This document shows positions 48,358-58,165 of a stretch of 64,000 nt of DNA, piece after piece; positions within the stretch are counted from its first letter, which is position 1; each line of letters begins with the position of its first letter. The notes beneath the pieces were generated by a model. It did no database searches. It was not told the DNA's origin and saw nothing but the letters and a program-made list of their open reading frames with translations. The stretch is from Companilactobacillus pabuli. GTDB lineage: Bacteria > Bacillota > Bacilli > Lactobacillales > Lactobacillaceae. Position numbers and translations under genes: made by a program. The DNA lies in contig NZ_CP049366.1 of NCBI RefSeq assembly GCF_014058425.1, forward strand, positions 744,001 through 808,000, read 5' to 3'.

Positions 48358-51006
48358 ATGAGAGAAATCGACATGGATACAAAATATAATCCTCAAGAAG
48401 TTGAAGCAGGTCGTTACCAAACTTGGTTAGACGAAGATGTTTTCAAACCTTCTGGAGATAAGAAAGCTAAACCTTATTCAATCGTTATTCCACCACCAAA
48501 TGTTACTGGTAAGTTGCACTTGGGTCACGCTTGGGATACTACGATTCAAGATACTTTAATTCGTTACAAGAGAATGCAAGGCTTTGATACTTTATACCTA
48601 CCTGGTATGGATCACGCCGGAATTGCTACTCAAGCTAAGGTTGAAGCTAAATTACGTGAACAAGGAATTTCTCGTTACGATTTAGGTCGTGAGAAGTTCG
48701 TTGATGAAGTTTGGAAATGGAAAGATGAATTTGCTTCTATCATCAAATCACAGTGGGGTAAATTAGGTCTTTCATTGGATTATTCTCGTGAAAGATTTAC
48801 CTTGGACGAAGGTTTGTCAAAAGCCGTTCGCAAAGTCTTTGTTAAGTTATATAACGAAGGTTTGATCTACCGTGGCGAATACATTATCAACTGGGATCCA
48901 CAACTACAAACTGCTTTGTCAGATATCGAAGTTATCCACAAGGATGACCAAGGTGCTTTCTATCACGTTAAGTATCCATATGCCGATGGCTCAGGTTACA
49001 TTGAAATTGCGACAACACGTCCAGAAACTATGTTTGGTGATGTGGCTGTTGCCGTTGCTCCTGACGATGAAAGATACAAGGATATCGTTGGTAAAGAAGT
49101 TGTCGTTCCATTAGTTGATCGTAAGATTCCAATTATCACTGATCATTACGTTGATAAAGAGTTTGGTACTGGTATGGTTAAAATCACTCCAGCCCATGAC
49201 CCTAATGACTTTGCTGTTGGTAATCGTCACGATTTGAAACGTATCAACACAATGAATGCTGATGGAACAATGAACGAAAATGCTGGTAAATATAACGGCA
49301 TGGATCGTTTTGATGCTAGAAAAGCCATCGTTAAAGACCTCCAAGACCAAGGTTACATGATCAACATCGAACCTTACGTCCACAGCGTTGGTCATTCAGA
49401 ACGTTCTGGTGTACAAGTAGAACCAAGACTTTCAACACAATGGTTCGTTAAGATGAAGCCACTTGCAGAAATGGCCTTGAAGAATCAAAAGGGTGATGAC
49501 AAAGTCAACTTTGTACCTGACCGTTTTGAAGATACCTTCACACAATGGATGGAAAATGTTCACGATTGGGTTATTTCTCGTCAACTATGGTGGGGACACC
49601 AAATTCCAGCTTGGTACAACAAGAAGACTGGCGAAACTTACGTTGGTGAAGAAGCTCCTAAGGACATTGAAAACTGGGATCAAGAACAAGATGTGCTCGA
49701 TACTTGGTTCTCAAGTGCATTGTGGCCATTTTCAACTATGGGTTGGCCAGATACTGACGCGGAAGACTTCAAACGTTACTTCCCAACTAATACTTTAGTT
49801 ACTGGTTACGATATTATTTTCTTCTGGGTTTCAAGAATGATTTTCCAAAGTTTGAAATTTACTGGTAAGAAACCATTCGATCACGTTGTTATTCATGGTT
49901 TGATTCGTGATGAACAAGGTCGCAAGATGAGTAAATCACTTGGTAATGGTATCGATCCAATGGACGTTATTCAAAAGTACGGTGCCGATGCTTTGCGTTG
50001 GTTCTTGATGAACGGTTCAACCCCAGGACAAGATACTAGATTCAGTTATGACAAGATGGACTCTGCTTGGAACTTTATCAATAAGATTTGGAATGCTTCT
50101 CGTTACGTTATCATGAACCTTGACGACGACACTCCTGCTATGGATGATCTTTCACAAGTAACTAGTTATGACTTGTCTGACAAGTGGATCTTAGCTAAAT
50201 TGAACCATACAGTTAAAGAAGTTAACCGTTTGATGGATAACTTTGAATTTGGCGAAGTTGGTCGTAACCTTTACAACTTTATTTGGAATGACTTCTGTGA
50301 CTGGTACATCGAAATGAGTAAAGCTACTCTAACTGGTGACGATGAAGCTGCTAAGAAACAAAAGAAGATGATCTTGACTTATGTCTTGGATCAAACTTTG
50401 AGATTGATGCACCCAATCATGCCATTTGTTACTGAAAAAATTTGGCTAACAATGCCACATAATGGCAAGTCAATCATGCAAGCTAAGTATCCAGAAAATC
50501 ACTCAGAATTTGACGATAGTGATGCCATGGATCAAATGGATGTTTTGATTGAATTGATCAAATCATTGAGAAAGATTCGTTTGGAAGCTAATGCACCAAT
50601 GTCTAAGGCTGTTGATATTTTAATTAAACCTCAAGATGACAAGGTTAAAGATGTGGTCTTGAATAATAAAGAATACATCGACCGTTTCATGCATCCAAAG
50701 GACTTGAAAGTTGCAACTGACATAAAAGCTCCTGCTTTAGCAATGACAGCTGTTACAAATGGTGCTGAATTGTATGTTCCTTTAGCTGAACTTATTAACA
50801 TTGATGATGAAATTGCTCGTCAAAATGAAGAAGTAGCTAAACTTGATAAAGAAATTGAACGTATCAACAAGAAACTTTCTAACAAGAACTTCGTTGAAAA
50901 AGCTCCAGAAAAAGTTGTTGCTGAACAAAAAGAGAAATTGGCTGATTATCAATCACGTCAAGCAAAAGTACAACAAAGAATTCAACAATTGCAAGCTAAT
51001 AAATAA
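48358..51006 (+). CDS. valS: Valyl-tRNA synthetase
   Basis: The enzyme charges tRNA-Val. The 882-aa class I synthetase has HLGH at 54-57, an editing domain ([11 protein letters not shown]), KMSKS near residue 524, and a C-terminal coiled coil ([17 protein letters not shown]) typical of ValS. GGAGG lies 9 bases before the ATG. Expression is controlled by the T-box. The terminator at 51027 separates it only partly from folC. Confidence 0.98.
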   Translation: MREIDMDTKYNPQEVEAGRYQTWLDEDVFKPSGDKKAKPYSIVIPPPNVTGKLHLGHAWDTTIQDTLIRYKRMQGFDTLYLPGMDHAGIATQAKVEAKLREQGISRYDLGREKFVDEVWKWKDEFASIIKSQWGKLGLSLDYSRERFTLDEGLSKAVRKVFVKLYNEGLIYRGEYIINWDPQLQTALSDIEVIHKDDQGAFYHVKYPYADGSGYIEIATTRPETMFGDVAVAVAPDDERYKDIVGKEVVVPLVDRKIPIITDHYVDKEFGTGMVKITPAHDPNDFAVGNRHDLKRINTMNADGTMNENAGKYNGMDRFDARKAIVKDLQDQGYMINIEPYVHSVGHSERSGVQVEPRLSTQWFVKMKPLAEMALKNQKGDDKVNFVPDRFEDTFTQWMENVHDWVISRQLWWGHQIPAWYNKKTGETYVGEEAPKDIENWDQEQDVLDTWFSSALWPFSTMGWPDTDAEDFKRYFPTNTLVTGYDIIFFWVSRMIFQSLKFTGKKPFDHVVIHGLIRDEQGRKMSKSLGNGIDPMDVIQKYGADALRWFLMNGSTPGQDTRFSYDKMDSAWNFINKIWNASRYVIMNLDDDTPAMDDLSQVTSYDLSDKWILAKLNHTVKEVNRLMDNFEFGEVGRNLYNFIWNDFCDWYIEMSKATLTGDDEAAKKQKKMILTYVLDQTLRLMHPIMPFVTEKIWLTMPHNGKSIMQAKYPENHSEFDDSDAMDQMDVLIELIKSLRKIRLEANAPMSKAVDILIKPQDDKVKDVVLNNKEYIDRFMHPKDLKVATDIKAPALAMTAVTNGAELYVPLAELINIDDEIARQNEEVAKLDKEIERINKKLSNKNFVEKAPEKVVAEQKEKLADYQSRQAKVQQRIQQLQANK

Positions 51007-51026
51007 TATTTGAGTATATAATGATG

Positions 51027-51053
51027 AGGGTTGGCAAAGGTCCAGCCCTTTTT
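51027..51053 (+). terminator. Terminator after valS
   Basis: AGGGTTGG (51027-51034) pairs with CCAGCCCT (51042-51049) with one G-U pair, followed by T residues. folC starts 26 bp later. Confidence 0.8.
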
Positions 51054-51078
51054 ATTTAAGAAAAATTGGAGAAAGATA

Positions 51079-52344
51079 TTGTTAGAAACTTACGAAGAGA
51101 CATTGAAATTTATTCATAGTTTACCCAAATTCAAACGAACCAATGATTTGGACAATATTAAAGAAGCTTTGAATCGGTTAGGTAATCCTCAAGATAGTTA
51201 TGAAACAATTCATATCACGGGAACTAACGGCAAGGGAACGACAACTAACTTTTTAGCAAACTTATTGGAAGCTAGTGGCAAGCGGGTAGGAATGTTTACA
51301 TCGCCCTTTATTAAAGAATTCAATGAACGTATTCAAATTAATCATCAATATATTTCTAATGACGAATTAGTTAAAGAAGTTAACTATATTAAGAAAAAAG
51401 TTAGCGGAATTCCTTTAGCAGAATTTGAATTTGTAACGATTTTGGGTTATTTTTATTTCCGTGGTCGTGTCGACGTAGCTGTAATTGAAGCAGGAATTGG
51501 TGCCAGACATGATAAAACTAATGTTATAACGCCAGTTCTTTCAATTATTACTTCAATCGACTTGGATCATGAAAAGTTAATTGGACCAACCTTACAAGAT
51601 ATTGCCAAAGAAAAGGCTGGTATCATTAAACCTAATCGTCCCATCATAACCGGGCGGTTGAATGAATCAGTCCAGGGAATTATTCAAACTGAGGCTGAGA
51701 AATTGAATAGTCCTTTATTTAGTTATGAACGTGATTTTTCAATAAAAAAGTATAAAAATAATGATTTTTCTTTATCGTTTATATATTATGATGATAAGCT
51801 ATCAATAGAAGACTTAACTTGTTTAGGGTTTGAGAAAACTACGGCAATTAATGCTTCGATTGCGATACGAGCTTTTCTGGAATATCAAAAACAGCATGGT
51901 CTAAAATTAGACTTAGGTTTGATTAGAAACAATCTTGATAAATATCAGTTGCCTGGTCGAAGTCAGATAGTTCAAAAGAAACCGTTGATTTTATTGGATG
52001 GAGCTCATAATATTTCAGCAATTTACAATTTAATCAATTCTTTGTCATTAAATTATGAAAATAAGGATATAATTGTTTTATATGCAGGGATGAAGGATAA
52101 AGATCGTCATGACATTTTGGACGAATTAGTACCAAAATCTAAGCATATTTATATTACAAAGCTTGATATGGCACGTTCTGCTACCAAAGAGGACTATAAC
52201 TTATCACAATATTCTAATGTTTCTTTCATTGAAAATTATCGTGACGAGTTACAGAAAATTGTTTCTCGATTGACTGATGACCAATTGTTGTTAGTTACAG
52301 GATCATTTTATTTGGTTTCAGATTTAGAGAATTATTTTTCGTAA
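51079..52344 (+). CDS. folC: Folylpolyglutamate synthase / dihydrofolate synthase
   Basis: FolC adds glutamates to folates. The 421-aa Mur-ligase-like protein starts with TTG at 51079, with GGAG 7 bases upstream. A longer frame from 51031 would run back into the valS terminator. Motifs are the P-loop ITGTNGKGTT, ITSIDLDHEKLIG, and the C-terminal LLDGAHN. Its place after valS and before radC is common in lactobacilli. Confidence 0.94.
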   Translation: MLETYEETLKFIHSLPKFKRTNDLDNIKEALNRLGNPQDSYETIHITGTNGKGTTTNFLANLLEASGKRVGMFTSPFIKEFNERIQINHQYISNDELVKEVNYIKKKVSGIPLAEFEFVTILGYFYFRGRVDVAVIEAGIGARHDKTNVITPVLSIITSIDLDHEKLIGPTLQDIAKEKAGIIKPNRPIITGRLNESVQGIIQTEAEKLNSPLFSYERDFSIKKYKNNDFSLSFIYYDDKLSIEDLTCLGFEKTTAINASIAIRAFLEYQKQHGLKLDLGLIRNNLDKYQLPGRSQIVQKKPLILLDGAHNISAIYNLINSLSLNYENKDIIVLYAGMKDKDRHDILDELVPKSKHIYITKLDMARSATKEDYNLSQYSNVSFIENYRDELQKIVSRLTDDQLLLVTGSFYLVSDLENYFS

Positions 52345-52353
52345 TTTTCAATT

Positions 52354-52992
52354 ATGATGATAAATTTAAGAGAAAGAATTTTAAGTTATGGCGTTGCTAC
52401 ATTAAAAGATGAGGAATTATTAGCGGTAATTTTGGGAAGAGGAACTAAAGAATATCCTGTTGCCAAACTTGCTAAAAAAATAGTTTCTGAATCGGATAGT
52501 TTAAACTTGAGTTTAGAACAATTAATGTCTTTTAATGGAGTAGGAGTCGCGCAAGCTTGTAAAATACTTGCGGCAATAGAATTAGGATCAAGAAAAAATC
52601 AAGCAGACACTCTATCAGATAAAACTGTTTCAATTGATGATATGGGTCAGCATTTAATTAAGAAAATTGGAAATGCTCCACAAGAAAAGCTAATAGCAAT
52701 ATATTTAAATAATAGTTATCACGTGATCTCAGAGAAAATTATTTTTATTGGTACAGTTGATTCAGCGACGGTTCATCCACGTGATATTTTGCGAGAAGCG
52801 ATTGGGATGTCGGCGACGCAAATTTTGATTGCCCACAACCATCCAAATGGCTCGTTGATGTTTTCGCAAAATGATCAGGAGTTCAGTTTAAGGTTACAAA
52901 AATGTTGCCATTTAATAGGAATAAACTTAATAGACCATTTAATTATTACGAAAAAGACATATTCTAGTCTAAAGTCTTTAAATTTAATTTAG
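52354..52992 (+). CDS. radC: RadC family JAMM-domain protein
   Basis: The 212-aa protein has an N-terminal helix-hairpin-helix region (LKDEELLAVILGRG, FNGVGVAQACKILA) and a C-terminal JAMM metalloprotease-like motif HNHPNGSLMFSQND with both His and the Asp. Despite the name, a DNA repair role is not established. It starts 9 bp after folC and precedes mreB, an order conserved in lactobacilli. Confidence 0.93.
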   Translation: MMINLRERILSYGVATLKDEELLAVILGRGTKEYPVAKLAKKIVSESDSLNLSLEQLMSFNGVGVAQACKILAAIELGSRKNQADTLSDKTVSIDDMGQHLIKKIGNAPQEKLIAIYLNNSYHVISEKIIFIGTVDSATVHPRDILREAIGMSATQILIAHNHPNGSLMFSQNDQEFSLRLQKCCHLIGINLIDHLIITKKTYSSLKSLNLI

Positions 52993-53029
52993 GATATGAT
53001 TTCGTCGTACTTTCATTCGGCGTTTTCTA

Positions 53030-53038
53030 TGATATAAT
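53030..53038 (+). promoter_or_regulatory. Extended -10 promoter element of mreB
   Basis: TG-A-TATAAT is an extended -10, 47 bp before the mreB TTG. No clear -35 is seen. Confidence 0.55.
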
Positions 53039-53085
53039 TTTGATTAGCGTAAAATGTGGTGTGTACTTTAAAGGAGAGAAATAAA

Positions 53086-54087
53086 TTGTTTGGTATTGGA
53101 TCAAAGAAGCTCGGTATAGACTTGGGAACTGCAAATACTCTAGTTTATGCTGAAGGAAAAGGTATAGTTTTAAATGAACCTTCAGTTGTTGCAAAAAATA
53201 ACAACACTGGAGAAATCGTTGCCGTCGGTTCAGACGCACGTGAAATGATTGGTCGTACACCGGGTAGTATTTCTGCAATTCGTCCAATGCGTGACGGTGT
53301 AATTGCCGATTATGACACAACAGCAGCTATGATGAAGTACTTCATCGAAAAGACTGCTAACAATTCAAAGCCATCAGTTATGGTTTGTGTTCCAAGTGGT
53401 GTTACAGAGGTTGAAAAGCGTGCTGTTATTGAAGCAACTCAACATGCAGGTGCTCGTGAAGCTTATGTGATTGAAGAACCATTTGCAGCTGCTATCGGTG
53501 CAGGTCTTCCTGTTATGGATCCAACTGGTAACATGGTTGTCGATATTGGTGGTGGTACTACTGATGTTGCTACTATTTCATTAGGTGGTATCGTTTCATC
53601 ACGTTCAATCCGTGTTGCTGGTGACAAGTTTGATGAATCAATTTCTGCATATATTAAATCAAACTTCAATCTTCAAATTGGTGAAAGAACTGCTGAAGAC
53701 GTTAAAATTCAAGTTGGTTCAGCTTCAATCGAGAAGTCAAAGGAACTTGAAACAATGCAAATTCGTGGTCGTGATTTGGTAACTGGTCTACCTAAGACAG
53801 TTTCATTGACTGGTGAAGATATAGCTACAGCTATTCACGAAAATGTCGAAGAAATCATTGAAACAATTAAAGAAACTCTTGAGGAAACATCTCCTGAGAT
53901 TGCCGCCGATGTTATCGATCATGGTATTGTACTTACTGGTGGTGGTGCTTTATTACATCATTTACCTGAAGTGATATCTGAAGCAACTGGAGTTCCCGTA
54001 TTCATTGCTCAAGACCCACTAGATTGTGTGGCCATCGGTACTGGAGAATCACTAAAAAATATCGATGTAATGCGTCGCCAAAAATAA
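53086..54087 (+). CDS. mreB: Rod shape-determining protein MreB
   Basis: This actin-like filament of the elongasome has 333 aa and starts with TTG at 53086, 9 bases after AAGGAG. Motifs are [25 protein letters not shown] and [14 protein letters not shown]. Its place before mreC and mreD defines it as MreB; the Mbl paralogue is at 35393. A terminator-like hairpin follows, so mreB may be made in excess over mreCD. Confidence 0.97.
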   Translation: MFGIGSKKLGIDLGTANTLVYAEGKGIVLNEPSVVAKNNNTGEIVAVGSDAREMIGRTPGSISAIRPMRDGVIADYDTTAAMMKYFIEKTANNSKPSVMVCVPSGVTEVEKRAVIEATQHAGAREAYVIEEPFAAAIGAGLPVMDPTGNMVVDIGGGTTDVATISLGGIVSSRSIRVAGDKFDESISAYIKSNFNLQIGERTAEDVKIQVGSASIEKSKELETMQIRGRDLVTGLPKTVSLTGEDIATAIHENVEEIIETIKETLEETSPEIAADVIDHGIVLTGGGALLHHLPEVISEATGVPVFIAQDPLDCVAIGTGESLKNIDVMRRQK

Positions 54088-54109
54088 GCGGGTTAATCCC
54101 GTTTTTTTT
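54088..54109 (+). terminator. Leaky terminator between mreB and mreC
   Basis: CGGG (54089-54092) pairs with CCCG (54098-54101), followed by eight T. The short stem suggests partial termination. Confidence 0.65.
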
Positions 54110-54132
54110 ATTTGATCTACTAGGAGGAAGCA

Positions 54133-54993
54133 ATGCAAAAGTTCTTTTCAAATAAAAAATTGATTATCTTAATGATACTTATTATCGTAACTTTTGGACT
54201 TTTAGCGGTGACGGTCAATATTCGTGATAAAAAGAGTACGCCACCGGTAGTTCAACAAATCGGTAATGATGTTGTCAGTGTAGTTGGTGGGGTTTTTGCT
54301 TATCCAACTAATGCTGTGAAAAATGCTACCTCAGAGTTTTCTGATTTGTACAATACTTATACTGAGAACAAGCGTTTAAAGTCTCGTATCGGTGAATTAG
54401 CTCAAAATCAGGCTAAGCTAGAAGTAGTTCAAGAAGAAAATAAAAAACTCAAACAAGAATTAAAACTTAATAGCACTTTGACAGATTATTCCACTGTCAA
54501 TGCTTCTGTTTTGTCACGCTCACCAAGTAGTTGGCAAAGTTATTTAACAATCAACCGTGGTCAAACGAGTGGTATTAAGAAAAATATGCCAGTTATGTCT
54601 GGTAAAGGTTTGATTGGTAGAATTATTGAAGTTGATAAAGTTAGTTCAAAGGTTGAATTGATTTCAACCGACAATGAATTAAATGACAAATTTGCGGCAG
54701 AAATTTTAGGCAACAATAAAAATATTACTGGTGTTGTCAGTCGTTATGATAGCGATACTGGTGATTTAGTCATGGAAAACGTCACTTCAACAAAGAATAT
54801 TAAAAAAGGTCAAAGCGTTATCACTTCTGGTTTAGGTGGTTTGACACCTCGAGGGTTATACATTGGTAAAGTTTATGGAATTAAGAAAGATAATTACGGT
54901 ATGACTAACTCGGTATACATTACTCCAGCTGCTGAATTGCGCAATTTCACAGTTGTTACAGTAATCAAATCATCAGTTAGCGGTGAAAAGTAA
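54133..54993 (+). CDS. mreC: Rod shape-determining protein MreC
   Basis: MreC is a membrane-anchored scaffold of the elongasome. The 286-aa protein has one N-terminal helix (KKLIILMILIIVTFGLLAV), a coiled coil (about residues 75-115) and the C-terminal beta domain (SYLTINRGQTSGIKKNMPV, ITSGLGGLTPRGLYIGKV). It overlaps mreD by one base. AGGAGGAAG precedes the ATG. Confidence 0.95.
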   Translation: MQKFFSNKKLIILMILIIVTFGLLAVTVNIRDKKSTPPVVQQIGNDVVSVVGGVFAYPTNAVKNATSEFSDLYNTYTENKRLKSRIGELAQNQAKLEVVQEENKKLKQELKLNSTLTDYSTVNASVLSRSPSSWQSYLTINRGQTSGIKKNMPVMSGKGLIGRIIEVDKVSSKVELISTDNELNDKFAAEILGNNKNITGVVSRYDSDTGDLVMENVTSTKNIKKGQSVITSGLGGLTPRGLYIGKVYGIKKDNYGMTNSVYITPAAELRNFTVVTVIKSSVSGEK

Positions 54994-55535
54994 TGAATAT
55001 TAAAACTCGTAAAGTAGTTGGACAAGTAATTTTTCTATTATTAGCATTTTACTTAGATGGTTTGTTGAAATGGGCCTTTTTGAACAATATAAACCATGGT
55101 GGATTTAACGTTTTGCCACAGTTGATGCTAATGTTAATAGTTATGTTGACAATGAGAATCGATGATCGTAGACATTTAATAATTTTAGGAATTGTCTTTG
55201 GACTTTTGTATGATTCCTATTATTACGGAATAATTGGATTGTATACGGTTCTTCTACCTCTTTTGATGGTTGGAATTGATCATTTTAAATTCTTATTATT
55301 GAAGAACAATATGGGGTATGATCTTTCGATTTATTTCTTGTCGTTGACGTTTTTGCAGTCAGGGATTTATTTGTTGGAACGTTTGTTGCAACAAACCAGT
55401 ACTGATGTATTGGATTTCATCACGTATACATTGGGTCCGACATTGTTGTGGAATGTAGTAGTATTCTTTATTCTTTACATTCCATTGGCAAATTTATCGA
55501 GTTGGATGGTGAAATATCGGAGGGATAGTAAATGA
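54993..55535 (+). CDS. mreD: Rod shape-determining protein MreD
   Basis: The 180-aa integral membrane protein has about five or six helices. It has the usual place after mreC with a 1-base overlap. It is poorly conserved in sequence, but size, hydrophobicity and position agree. It joins MreC in the elongasome membrane core. Its stop overlaps minC by 4 bp. Confidence 0.9.
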   Translation: MNIKTRKVVGQVIFLLLAFYLDGLLKWAFLNNINHGGFNVLPQLMLMLIVMLTMRIDDRRHLIILGIVFGLLYDSYYYGIIGLYTVLLPLLMVGIDHFKFLLLKNNMGYDLSIYFLSLTFLQSGIYLLERLLQQTSTDVLDFITYTLGPTLLWNVVVFFILYIPLANLSSWMVKYRRDSK

Positions 55536-56170
55536 GTGACATCATTTTAAAAGGTGATAAAAATGGTTTTTCGGTCATTATTGACGATAAAGCCAATTAT
55601 GGCGCTGCTTTGAAGGAAATGAAGGATTTAATTATCCAACAGAATGCCAAGTCAACTAATGAAAATGATGATGTTATTTATTTTACTGTTAAGACAGGAC
55701 ATCGTTTGTTAACAGAAGATCAAAAAAACGATATCCGTGGTTTCTTTGATGAATATCCACAACTAACTTTGAAAGATATTGAAGCAGACGTTGAGGATAA
55801 TTTAAAGGTTGCCGATATTTTAAAAGCTAATCGAACTAATGTTGAATCAGGAATCGTTCGCAGCGGTCAAAAGATTGATTATGAGGGCGATTTGATTTTC
55901 TTAGGAACATTGCACCGAGATGCTCAAGTGAGAGCCAGCGGTTCAATTTATATCCTTGGTGATGTAGATGGCATCGTTCAGGCAGGATACCCTGATAATA
56001 CGGATGCAATGATATTTGGCAATTTAAACGGTGTTGATCAATTAAGGATTGCTGATGTGATTGAAATCGTAACTGATGATAACAAAAAAGATTTTCAAGC
56101 TGGAAAGTATGCTTTCATTGATGATTTGCATTCTATCAGTATTGATGATCTGAAGAATTATAAGCGTTAG
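55532..56170 (+). CDS. minC: Septum site-determining protein MinC
   Basis: MinC blocks FtsZ polymerisation away from midcell. The 212-aa protein has a variable N-terminal domain (residues 1-90) and a conserved C-terminal beta-helix (SGIVRSGQKIDYEGDLIFLG, GSIYILGDVDGIVQAG). Translational coupling to mreD is through ATGA. It pairs with minD. No minE is present, as in other Firmicutes. Confidence 0.93.
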   Translation: MSDIILKGDKNGFSVIIDDKANYGAALKEMKDLIIQQNAKSTNENDDVIYFTVKTGHRLLTEDQKNDIRGFFDEYPQLTLKDIEADVEDNLKVADILKANRTNVESGIVRSGQKIDYEGDLIFLGTLHRDAQVRASGSIYILGDVDGIVQAGYPDNTDAMIFGNLNGVDQLRIADVIEIVTDDNKKDFQAGKYAFIDDLHSISIDDLKNYKR

Positions 56171-56193
56171 TTTAAAAAAAGGACAGGTTAACT

Positions 56194-56991
56194 ATGGGGA
56201 TATCAATCGTTGTAACTTCTGGAAAAGGTGGAGTTGGAAAGACTACTACCACTGCAAATGTTAGTACTGTCTTGGCAAGCCTTGGAAAAAAGGTCTGCAT
56301 GGTTGATCTAGACATTGGTCTAAGAAACCTGGATGCGGTCATGGGGCTAACCAATCGAATTGTTTATGACATTGTTGATGTGGCACAGCATCGAGTGGTA
56401 GTATCGCAAGCTTTAGTTAGAGATCCACGTTTCGAAGATAATTTGTATTTATTGGCAGCTTCACAGTTTGCTGATAAATACGTTTTAGACAAAGAATCTG
56501 TTGGTAGTATCATTAATGAATTGAAGCAACGCTTTGATTTTGTAATGATCGATTGTCCAGCCGGAATTGAGTATGGTTTTCAAAATGCTGTTTCCATTGC
56601 TGATGGGGCTTTGGTGGTTACAAATCCAGAGGTTGCCTCTGTAAGTGATGCTGATCGTGTCGTTGGTATTTTGGAAAATATGAATATGCCAATTACGCCA
56701 CATTTGATTATTAATCGTATTAGAAAAAATATGATCAATGACGGTACGTCAATGCGAATTGATGATATCGTCAACCATTTAGGGATTCCTCTGTTAGGAA
56801 TCGTTATTGATGAAGATAAAGTTATTTCAGCTTCTAATTCAGGTAGAACAGTAGTTTTTGACGATCAAAGCGACGCGGGGCATAGTTATCAAAATATTGC
56901 CCGTCGAATGCTTGGCGAAAACATTCCCCTTGATTTATCGACTCATACAAAAAAAGTTGGTTTTTGGGGCAGAGTGTTTGGAAGAAAATAA
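56194..56991 (+). CDS. minD: Septum site-determining ATPase MinD
   Basis: MinD is a membrane-binding ATPase that recruits MinC. The 265-aa protein has a deviant Walker A SGKGGVGKTTTT at residues 10-20, VDLDIGLRNLDAVMG, and a C-terminal amphipathic membrane-targeting helix (KKVGFWGRVFGRK). In Firmicutes localisation relies on DivIVA/MinJ-like factors, not seen here. The thiT promoter overlaps its last codons. Confidence 0.96.
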   Translation: MGISIVVTSGKGGVGKTTTTANVSTVLASLGKKVCMVDLDIGLRNLDAVMGLTNRIVYDIVDVAQHRVVVSQALVRDPRFEDNLYLLAASQFADKYVLDKESVGSIINELKQRFDFVMIDCPAGIEYGFQNAVSIADGALVVTNPEVASVSDADRVVGILENMNMPITPHLIINRIRKNMINDGTSMRIDDIVNHLGIPLLGIVIDEDKVISASNSGRTVVFDDQSDAGHSYQNIARRMLGENIPLDLSTHTKKVGFWGRVFGRK

Positions 56992-57006
56992 GGACTATGG
57001 TACAAT
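56978..57006 (+). promoter_or_regulatory. Promoter of the TPP riboswitch-thiT transcript
   Basis: TTGGAA (56978-56983), a 17-bp spacer and an extended -10 TGG-TACAAT (hexamer 57001-57006). The -35 lies inside the minD 3' end. Confidence 0.7.
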
Positions 57007-57024
57007 TTTTCTGTAAATTGAATA

Positions 57025-57170
57025 AGTCAACACAGGGGGAGCCATTCGGCTGAGAGTGAACTAAGTTCAGACCCTTTAAACCTGTTATGTTAATGCATGC
57101 GTAGGGATAGTGTTGTTCAAGCAGAAGCTCGAACTCTCTTGTGATGACGAAAATCAGAAGGGAGTTCTTT
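57025..57170 (+). ncRNA. TPP riboswitch (THI element) with terminator
   Basis: The aptamer has the THI-box landmarks CAGGGGGAGCC, GGCTGAGAGTGA, CAGACCCTTTAAACCTG and ATGCGTAGGGATAGTG (57031-57112). It is followed by a terminator with arms at 57131-57140 and 57159-57168 and a T tract. The 3' arm contains the thiT SD (GGGAG), so TPP binding could stop both transcription and translation. Confidence 0.95.
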
Positions 57171-57173
57171 TTT

Positions 57174-57764
57174 ATGATCAATAATGTTAGTAAAGGTAGG
57201 GGCAATGATTTAGTTGTCATTACTGAAGGGGCGTTGATCACCGCTTTGGCGATGGTTTTATCGTTTATTCCGCATTCAACTGGTGTTTCAGCTGTGGAAT
57301 TTTCTTATGGACTAATTCCAATGTCAATTTTTGCATTACGTCGAGGATTGAAGCCTGGTTTAATGGCTGGATTAGTTTGGGGAATTTTGGATTTAGTTAT
57401 TCGTGGTTTTAGTAACGGAGGTTTTTTGAATCCTCTACAAGGTTTTGTGGAATACCCAGTTGCTTTTGGTGTGGTTGGTTTGATTGGACTTGGGAGCGTA
57501 CAAGTAAAACGTTCAATTGAACAAGGAAATAATGCCTTAGGATTAATCATCTTTTATTCGGCTATCGGATTTTTCGCTAAATACTTCTTCCACTTCATTG
57601 CGGGTGGTATTTACTGGGGTTCATATGCTCCAAAGGGAATGAATCCTTGGATTTATTCATTAGTTATCAATGGTGGTAGCTTTATTGCTAATATGATTAT
57701 GTTATTGATTTTGGCAGTTTTGTTGAATAAAATCTTTAAACGTTTGATTATGGTTAAAAATTAA
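57174..57764 (+). CDS. thiT: Thiamine-specific ECF transporter S component ThiT
   Basis: ThiT binds thiamine and works with the shared EcfAA'T module, not in this window. The 196-aa protein has six membrane segments and the ThiT-type VEFSYGLIPMSIFALRRGLKPG and GFVEYPVAF segments. It starts at ATG 57174, 9 bases after GGGAG. It is controlled by the TPP riboswitch directly upstream, which agrees with the substrate. Confidence 0.95.
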   Translation: MINNVSKGRGNDLVVITEGALITALAMVLSFIPHSTGVSAVEFSYGLIPMSIFALRRGLKPGLMAGLVWGILDLVIRGFSNGGFLNPLQGFVEYPVAFGVVGLIGLGSVQVKRSIEQGNNALGLIIFYSAIGFFAKYFFHFIAGGIYWGSYAPKGMNPWIYSLVINGGSFIANMIMLLILAVLLNKIFKRLIMVKN

Positions 57765-57773
57765 GACAAAAAT

Positions 57774-57817
57774 AAAATCCTCGTGGAAATGTATTTTTAC
57801 ATTTCCACGAGGATTTT
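57774..57817. terminator. Bidirectional terminator between thiT and the DUF4044 gene
   Basis: The arms at 57774-57793 and 57798-57817 form a perfect 20-bp stem with a T4 loop. A-rich and T-rich tracts flank it, so it serves both convergent genes. Confidence 0.95.
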
Positions 57818-57824
57818 TTTTATT

Positions 57825-57941
57825 TTAAATGAAACTCATCACTGCACCTAAAACTACACCGCCGATAGTTACTAAGATCATTAGCCAAACGACTACTTGT
57901 GTAATTTTAGTCAAAGTGCTTTTAGGTTTTTTATCGTCCAA
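57825..57941 (-). CDS. DUF4044 family small membrane protein
   Basis: A short frame of 38 aa starts with TTG at 57941 after GGTGG. It has a basic N-terminus (MDDKKPKSTLTKITQ) and one membrane helix (VVVWLMILVTIGGVVLGAV). This pattern matches the small DUF4044 proteins of lactic acid bacteria, which are often found near mraZ. It is divergent from mraZ. Function unknown. Confidence 0.75.
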   Translation of the reverse strand: MDDKKPKSTLTKITQVVVWLMILVTIGGVVLGAVMSFI

Positions 57942-58103
57942 TAATTCCACCACCAAATTAAATATATAGTGAAATACTACTTCACAAACTCATTTTATGC
58001 AACATTTGCAACCGTTACCAATATAATTTGAAAAATTACCCCACCGCTAGAACCATACAAATAGTAATGGCTTTCACTTTTCTTGTGAAATTATTAATAT
58101 CAT

Positions 58104-58130
58104 GTGGTTAAAAGTGGGGAATTGTGGTAA
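58104..58130 (+). promoter_or_regulatory. Probable MraZ-binding direct repeats upstream of mraZ
   Basis: GTGG recurs at 58104, 58114 and 58124 with exact 10-bp spacing (GTGGTTAAAA, GTGGGGAATT, GTGGTAAATT). MraZ proteins bind such direct repeats before their own operon. The last repeat is about 40 bp before the mraZ start. Confidence 0.65.
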
Positions 58131-58165
58131 ATTAGGAAGTGTTAAAGAATTGAGGTGAACTGTCC

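Noticed and set aside
56834-57241. Antisense open frame over the TPP riboswitch
   Set aside because: The region is explained by the riboswitch and its terminator on the plus strand.
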